Below are positions 8,511 through 13,540 of a DNA stretch of 13,540 nucleotides, in pieces. The notes beneath the pieces were generated by a model. It was not told the DNA's origin and did no database searches. It saw only the letters and a list, made by a program, of their open reading frames with translations. Numbering within the stretch: position 1 is the first letter of the stretch; each line of letters starts with the position of its first letter. This DNA comes from Cerioporus squamosus (lineage: Eukaryota > Basidiomycota > Agaricomycetes > Polyporales > Polyporaceae), in NCBI GenBank assembly GCA_022592435.1, contig JABYQS010000774.1, forward strand, positions 1-13,540. Reading direction: 5' to 3'. The translations under genes were made by a program, and so were the position numbers.

Positions 8511-10111
8511 TCAAGAGGATCCTACCGTGCCCGATGAAAATCAGCCACGCGATCCTCGGAGGCGAAGATGGGGCACTCACTATACCAGCTGGACCCCGAC
8601 GCCGACGACGCGTAGACGTCCGGATAGCGACTGCCGCCGTTGTTCACCCTCGAATAGCCCGAGGAGTCGTGGCCGTGGCCATGGCTGTACTGCGACGCGT
8701 GCGGGTATGCCGGCTTCGAGCTGCCCCCAAGCAGATACTGCCCGTGCGCTTGGGATACGCGCGATACTGAACGGGGCCGCTCTTTCAACCCCATGTATGC
8801 GCGGTAAAATAGTGGAAAGTACGCACATGAGCTCTGCACGGAGCCTTGCCTCCGGTATGACGACGCCTCCAAGCCGATCTCGGACTCCGGAAAGCGCAGG
8901 TTCCACGCGAGGGACTGCGCGGGGGTCATGACCGAGGAGAACGTGGGGCTGCCGCCCATTCCGGAAGTCGTGCCGGAGCTGGGGTCCGTGACGGAGCCGT
9001 AACCCGAGGACGCTGCGTCCCAGGAGTCGTTGTCGACGGCGGGGGTGTACTCGAGGCTGAGGGAGGGAGACGGGGAGCTCGTGGAGTCGTAAACGGCCCG
9101 AGAGCTCGACCTCGGGGATGGCGGGGAGTGGGGACGGAGGAGATCAGACGACGTACGGGAGGAAGCCTTGCCCGCCGAAGAAGGCGCAGCGCCGTACTGA
9201 AAGACGTCATCTTGGGGGACGAGGGGCTCGTTGAGCTCGACCTGCCACTCGAGCATGACGGGCTTCTCCCTGAGCGGGCCGACCTGGATGCCGCCGGGGC
9301 CGGGCTGCGTCGCTGCGGAGCGGATGCCGTCGTGGATGGCGAAGTTCTCGAGGCGGAAGGAGTACATCATCTTGCGCATTTTGGGAGGCGCGTGTGTCGC
9401 GCGCAGCGGGACCTCGGGCATGGGAGACGGGTTGGGCTGCTCGGCGGGAACGGAAACCTCGATGATAAATGAGCCCTCCGCATCCTCCTCCTTGATTGGT
9501 GGGGTCGCGTGGGTGGACGAGGGCGAGGCCGGGGGCGGGCTGGTGGGCTCGGAGGGCTCGATGGTGTAGAGCGCGGACTCGTCCCACTGCGCGTTTTGGA
9601 GGCGGGAAGGGAGGCTCGGGGACGACGAGGGGGAGATGGCGGCGGCGGCGAGGGCAGAGTAGGAACGCGGGCCCGACGCGTAGGACGAGCGGGATGTCGG
9701 GGACGAGAGGCCGGGTGCTGTTGCAGACGGGACGGAGTAGGCAGCTGGCGGCCGGGGGGCAGCGAGTTGACGGTGGGAAGAGTACTCGGGGGCATAGTTG
9801 TGGAGGGACGACGGGCCGGGGTTGGCGGACGCGGACGATGGAGAGTACGGGTTGGCGTTCGCAGAAAGGGACGAGGAAGATGACGTCGAGAAGGATGGGG
9901 ATTGGACGGGCTCGTGCGTGTCCCAGACGTACGACGGCGCGGCGGGGGCGCTCAGGGCGTAGCTGCCGTCGAGGGCGGCGTGGCTGGCGGTGACGGCGTT
10001 GAGGGACGGCTGGGAGTAGCTGAAGAAGGTGGCGGGGTCGTAGTGGGCGGCGTGGTCGGCATAGCGGCGGTCGAGGGCAGAGGCATACTGGTGGGCGGCA
10101 ATGGCGGACAT
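8511..10111 (-). CDS. Uncharacterised Ser/Pro-rich, mostly disordered protein, 3 exons, about 493 aa
   Basis: Function not recognised. Model (minus strand): 10111-8827, 8766-8581, 8521-8511; 1482 nt with consistent phases. Only the long first exon is certain. The ATG at 10111 is the first in its frame and lies about 105 nt below a TATA-like box. Residues 1-200 are Ser/Ala/Pro/Tyr-rich and low complexity. The stretch from about 203 to 302 looks ordered: PPIKEEDAEGSFIIEVSV, then MRKMMYSFRLENFAIHDG (245-262) and EKPVMLEWQVELNEPLVPQD. IKEE (206-209) fits the SUMO consensus psi-K-x-E. The C-terminal third is Ser/Gly/Tyr/His-rich. Intron 1 (8826-8767) is 60 nt with no in-frame stop, so retention would only insert 20 residues that are hydrophobic, unlike their surroundings. 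Intron 2 (GTGAGT at 8580) has two possible acceptors. A nuclear regulatory protein is a guess from composition only. Confidence 0.72.
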
Positions 10112-10214
10112 GGGGACGATGATGGAAGGCGATGTCCGGCGAATTAAGAGGAGGACAGACGTGGGGAGTGGATCTGGGCGAGGACGTCTCTGGGGCAGGA
10201 GGGAAGCGGGATTC

Positions 10215-10232
10215 CTTGTATATGGCCCCAAT
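10215..10232 (-). promoter_or_regulatory. Core promoter of the disordered-protein gene: TATA-like box and inverted CCAAT
   Basis: Read on the minus strand, ATTGGGG (10232-10226) is followed directly by CATATACAAGG (about 10224-10214). A TATA element here would place transcription start near 10185-10190, giving a leader of about 75 nt before the ATG at 10111. The frame is open further upstream, but only to a TTG, so the elements agree with the chosen start. Confidence 0.5.
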
Positions 10233-11110
10233 CAGCCGGTGCGGCGAGCGAGTGCCCCGGCGCATGGCCGTCTTCTGCAGCCCAGTGGCAGCCATCCAGA
10301 GTCCCAGCCAGATCCGCCTCCCCATCTCCCGCGCTGCCCTGCCTGCCCATCTTCTTTCTTAATCCCTCCCCCTTCGTCCTGCGGCCCTGGAACTCCTCTC
10401 CTGCCATATCCGGAAGGCTTCTCAGAGCGATCCGCACACTTGTGGCAAATGCTACGCACCATTTCCTGGCCAATTCGCCCAGTACGTACACGCTCCCAGA
10501 TCGCTCGCTCCTCCCGAGATCCTGCCAGGAACCCCGCCAGCAGCGCCAGCCGTCCTCCCCGCCAGCCCGGCCGTCCCCTCGTCCGACGTCCGTGCACCGG
10601 CACTGGCCCGCTTCTCAGCTTCGTCTGCGCACCCTCTCCCGCACCCGAACGCACGGCACCCGCGACGGGAAGGCCCGCTATCAAGCTCGCCCAGAACGCG
10701 CCCTCGGACGCTCCATCGCGCACGGCCCAAACACACGCCCTTGCTCCGAACGTTCTCTGTGGGACCGCAGCCCGCAGACGAGCCGCCGAGACCCCCCAGA
10801 CCCGTTCATGCCTGCAACGTCCTTCGATCGGCGGCGAGAATCGTTCCAAGGCTCTTTGCTCATCAAGCAGCTTCCTCCGGCGCTGCGTCACGCACGGACA
10901 CGCTGCTTGCCAGAACCTGTCTCCTGAATGCAAAATGATAGCCTCAGTGGCGCGCGTGCTAGCTCGTTCTGAATTCTGCACGACGTCTGTCTGCGTCGTG
11001 CACGGTGCACGCCGGGGTCCGGACGAGACGCGCTGCTCACCTCGAGTCCTTCTTATGGTCAATCGATGTTGGCCGTCGGCGTCAGCCCGGAGCCACGTCC
11101 ACTGGCGCCC
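10233..11110. other. Upstream region of the 10111 gene; no supported gene
   Basis: GC-rich and pyrimidine-rich on the plus strand. Long open frames exist on both strands (plus to 11114; minus 11167-10232). They read as Arg/Pro/Ser/Ala-rich strings typical of GC-rich noncoding DNA, and none has a good start, a splice structure or a recognisable motif. It most likely holds the distal promoter of the leftward gene. Confidence 0.4.
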
Positions 11111-11118
11111 ATAACTAC

Positions 11119-11240
11119 AATTACGTAATTTGCGATCGGTGTCGGTGTGGCGCTCCCCGCCAATCAACGCGTCGGGGCGTCGTGGGAATCTGCGCTCACG
11201 CTCGGGCTGCCAGTTGGACAGCGGCGGCTCGCGCTATAAC
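11119..11240 (+). promoter_or_regulatory. Promoter-like cluster: palindromic bZIP site, CCAAT box, TATA box
   Basis: A perfect 12-bp palindrome AATTACGTAATT (11119-11130) contains TTACGTAA, a site bound by Yap/CREB-type bZIP factors. A CCAAT box follows at 11160-11164 and a TATAAC element at 11235-11240. An ATG with A at -3 lies at 11307, about 70 nt past the TATA. Order and spacing fit a rightward fungal RNA polymerase II promoter. That it drives a gene is inference. Confidence 0.4.
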
Positions 11241-11306
11241 GTGGTCTCACAACATATCTCGCTCTGATTGTTTCCCGTTGTGTGTCAGAAACAGACTACG
11301 CCCATC

Positions 11307-11408
11307 ATGTACAACACCGCCAACAAACGCCTGCGCATGCGCGATCCATACGCGCGACGCCACCAAGCTCCCGAGCAGATCTCAGCCTCCTCACTGCACT
11401 CAGGCTAG
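11307..11408 (+). CDS. Candidate first exon or short reading frame behind the 11.2-kb promoter; function unknown
   Basis: The first ATG after the TATA-like element starts a 33-codon frame beginning MYNTANKRLRMRDPYARRHQ and ending at TAG (11406-11408). Directly downstream a different frame continues with SHFAELSDGSSPMHPGPSGG and stays open to 12219, and its Ser/Pro/Asp-rich composition to about 11715 looks coding. I found no convincing donor/acceptor pair joining the two. A further possible splice end (TTTCACTAACGTACGCAG) lies at 11704-11721. Options: a gene whose introns I could not place, a frameshifted relic, a sequencing indel, or an upstream ORF. No family is recognised. Confidence 0.25.
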   Translation: MYNTANKRLRMRDPYARRHQAPEQISASSLHSG

Positions 11409-12250
11409 TCACTTCGCGGAGTTGTCGGATGGCAGCTCCCCCATGCACCCCGGTCCCTCTGGCGGCGGTTTTTCCTCTTCCAGTCTGAGTCTCGACGTTC
11501 GATATTCACGCAGCCACCCAACGGCAACGGTGCCCCTCCTTCCCTGCCGGCCTTCTTACGATTCCAGCGTGCTCGAGCTCCCTGTCAGTGTCAATGGACG
11601 TCCGACGACGGACGTGCCGCGACTCGCATCCTTCTCTGGGGCTCGGAACCCGGAAGCAGCGCCCGGGTCGGATCGGCGTTACGACTCACTACGTAAACGC
11701 TGTGGTTTCACTAACGTACGCAGCGAGACTGCTCCCGAGCCGGACTCGGATTACTTACGAGTTGCGACGGCGTTTTGTAGCCCCCTTACCCTTAAGCTTC
11801 GAGAGGCTTGCCAGTGCACTCGCCACCGCCAGGAGTCGTGGTCCCGGGGTTCCAGGCCTCCTCGCCAGGACCTCAACTGGCGAGCGCGGGCTGCCGAACA
11901 AGTACTGCATCTCTGCATCGCTGTCGAGTTATGGATGGCCCCTCTTTCGGAGGACGTGGCCATGGCCCATCACATGTTCGCAGCCTGCAAGTGCAAGGTT
12001 TCCGAGTCGCCGGCGGACATCTTCGACTCGGGATCTCGGATGCCTCCTGCCTCCTGCCGCCGGCTCGGAGTACCAGTGCTTGCTACTCGGGGTTCGCGAA
12101 CGCGTTCGGAGTTCCCCAGTACACGGTACGGGTCTCTGGATCATTTCACCTTCCTCTTCACCAATGGCATTGTAGCGCGTTTGCATTGGTGCAGACGAGA
12201 TCTGTGCGTCCGCGAGTAGACTGCGCTCTTGCGTCGATTCCAAAACCTGT
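11409..12250 (+). other. Open but unresolved region; possible spliced or decayed gene
   Basis: One plus-strand frame is open from 11005 to 12219 without an ATG at its start (404 codons). Two other plus frames have shorter coding-like patches, for example PVHSPPPGVVVPGFQASSPG from about 11808. The coding look switches frame, as in a gene with introns or a decayed copy. No domain is recognised, so no gene model is given. Confidence 0.3.
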
Positions 12251-12367
12251 GCGAGTCCACGATACCGAGCTCCGCGAGGGGCACGGCGCACGCAAGTTGG
12301 GTCCGAGGCCCTCGCCTCGAGCCGTGTCAATGCACAGCAGGCAGGCGCGATCTGCAGCCGGTCGGGG

Positions 12368-12391
12368 GTCTGCGTCTGCGTCTGCGTCTGC
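12368..12391 (+). repeat. (GTCTGC)4 hexanucleotide repeat
   Basis: Four perfect tandem copies of a 6-bp unit. A frame through it reads alternating Ser-Ala on the plus strand and Gln-Thr on the minus strand. No supported gene covers it. Confidence 0.9.
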
Positions 12392-12629
12392 TCTGAACCT
12401 GGAGCGGCGTGAATCTCCTCGTCCGGCTTCCTTGAGCCTTTACTTCTTCGGGCTCTCTTGGACGCGTCGACTCCTCGTAGACCCGTGACGAGGCAAGCGA
12501 CGCGTGCACAGTGACATGACATGACATCACGGATCGCCCGCTGAGACGGTGGGGGACCCAGGCTCCTGGCTCCTTTGGCCGTCTGACGTCGGCTGATAGC
12601 TTGCTGCGTCTATACGGTGCGTGCTTCCT

Positions 12630-12655
12630 GTCAGTGTCAGTGGTCAGTGTCAGTA
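12630..12655 (+). repeat. 13-bp tandem duplication
   Basis: GTCAGTGTCAGTG (12630-12642) is followed at once by GTCAGTGTCAGTA (12643-12655). Each half is itself built of GTCAGT units. Confidence 0.85.
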
Positions 12656-13540
12656 CTGTGCGCTTTTCCGTGACCATGGCTCAGGCGTGCACGACTTGGG
12701 CGAGAGCGTCCGTGTCTAGACTCCAAGTCTTGCTGGAGTGCTGGAGTGTCTCCACGGACCCACATACAGTACAGTATGCGAGGTTTGCGAGACGAGTAGC
12801 GCACGATGACGCTCCGCCGACGCACGCCCTGTCGGGAGTTTCGAATTCCGCCCCTGGTCTCCTAGTCACCCAGATCCGCCCTTCTTTCCACCACTGCGAG
12901 CACCAATACGATTCACTTACCACCGCGCCCCCCGTTTCCTGGTAGCCGTGCCAGGCCGTGCCCTAGGCCCCGCCAGAAGTACGAGCATGTTGTGAGGTAC
13001 TTCCCACAGCACCGAGTTGCAAAGAGACTCGAGAGTCATGGGAGAGTGGGAGAAGCGCGGATGGCACGCGAAGCGACAGGGTCGGCGTGATTGATGACTG
13101 AATGGGTTCCGGGAGTTCTTGCGGGCGACGTGGCGCAGGCTGTAGGAGTCAAGCTGAGGATGACTCGGGCGGGCGTGTGTATGCACCCTCTAGAGACTGG
13201 TGGTCTTAGTGCGCGCTCCGAGTCCGACGAGTCGAGCTGCAGCGCACCATCGGATTCATCTTCCACTGTCGAGTCAGGGTCCAAGGAAGACAGAAGACGA
13301 GAAGCGGGATCGCGAAAGGAAATAGTTTTGACACCTCGCCGTCGTCCTTGATAGGGTTTGTGCCCCTCTTGTGCTTCGAGTGAAGTGCCCGGGCTCTAGA
13401 CTGGTGCAGGCGCTGGGGATAGTACTGGCGGTATGCCAGCGCGCCCCGGGGTCTGCGGACATCGCAGCACGTGTGCGCGATGAAACATTGTGGCCGTGTC
13501 TTCTGTGGTAGTTTTCTGCTGTTCAACTTCATCAGCGTCT

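Larger units (their letters stand above)
12251..13540. other. No established gene; short tandem repeats
   Basis: Frames are short on both strands. An ATG at 13094 opens 85 codons to 13351 with a Ser/Asp/Glu-rich middle and an Arg-rich end, but it has no supporting promoter or family. Local repeats include (GTCTGC)4 at 12368-12391, TGACA-type repeats near 12510-12525, and a 13-bp near-perfect duplication of GTCAGTGTCAGTG at 12630-12655. Confidence 0.4.

Noticed and set aside
10231..10231. Upstream start for the disordered-protein gene at 10231
   Set aside because: The codon is TTG, and it lies at or before the TATA-like element, so it would not be in the transcript. The ATG at 10111 was chosen.
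9207..10325. 372-codon minus-strand open frame (Arg/Pro-rich)
   Set aside because: It overlaps the first exon of the 8511-10111 gene in another frame. Its composition is nearly all Arg, Pro and Ala, as expected from a shifted reading of GC-rich coding DNA, and the true frame has a more natural composition and a promoter.
10101..11114. 337-codon plus-strand open frame starting at an ATG
   Set aside because: The ATG lies antisense to the start of the 10111 gene. The translation is low-complexity Pro/Arg/Ser, crosses that gene's promoter and shows no domain or splice signals.
13094..13351. 85-codon plus-strand ORF with Ser/Asp/Glu-rich middle and Arg-rich end
   Set aside because: No family resemblance, no visible promoter, and competing minus-strand frames of similar length. 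Length alone does not support it.

Overview
The window looks like nuclear DNA of a filamentous basidiomycete (Agaricomycetes-like). It is GC-rich. The one gene that can be modelled with certainty is cut by short GT-AG introns (mostly 49-65 nt) with GTACGT/GTAAGT-type donors and CTGAC/CTAAC-like branch points. Its protein is a fungal class I cyclic-nucleotide phosphodiesterase. There is no operon structure, no recognisable tRNA or rRNA, and no intact transposon.

Layout, left to right. At 1-117 (minus) lies the end of an exon that runs off the window and encodes the start of a probable RING-type zinc finger. At 231-931 (plus) is a decayed C-terminal half of an O-acetylhomoserine sulfhydrylase (MET17/cysD family). 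It is spread over three reading frames and lacks the catalytic half. At 932-1785 is a purine-rich, microsatellite-bearing spacer with a strong G-quadruplex motif. At 1786-4602 (minus) is a complete seven-exon cAMP phosphodiesterase gene predicting 658 residues; one intron is unusually long at 550 nt. From 4603 to 8510 no gene could be established: first the CT-rich PDE leader, then low-information sequence with open frames lacking convincing starts, then simple repeats and a purine-skewed tract. At 8511-10111 (minus) is a second multi-exon gene for a Ser/Pro-rich, mostly disordered protein of about 493 residues with one ordered-looking core, not assigned to a family. Its core promoter (TATA-like plus inverted CCAAT) is visible. 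From 10233 to 13540 no gene is established. A well-spaced set of promoter-like elements at 11119-11240 leads to an ATG at 11307, and what follows may be a spliced or decayed gene.

The one clear functional theme is cAMP signalling: the PDE would hydrolyse cAMP made by adenylyl cyclase and so damp PKA. The sulfhydrylase remnant belongs to sulfur amino-acid assimilation but cannot encode an active enzyme. I see no evidence that the genes act together, and nothing that clearly amounts to a new biological system. The best leads are the long PDE intron, the unassigned disordered protein with an in-frame 60-nt intron and alternative ends, and the orphan promoter near 11.2 kb.
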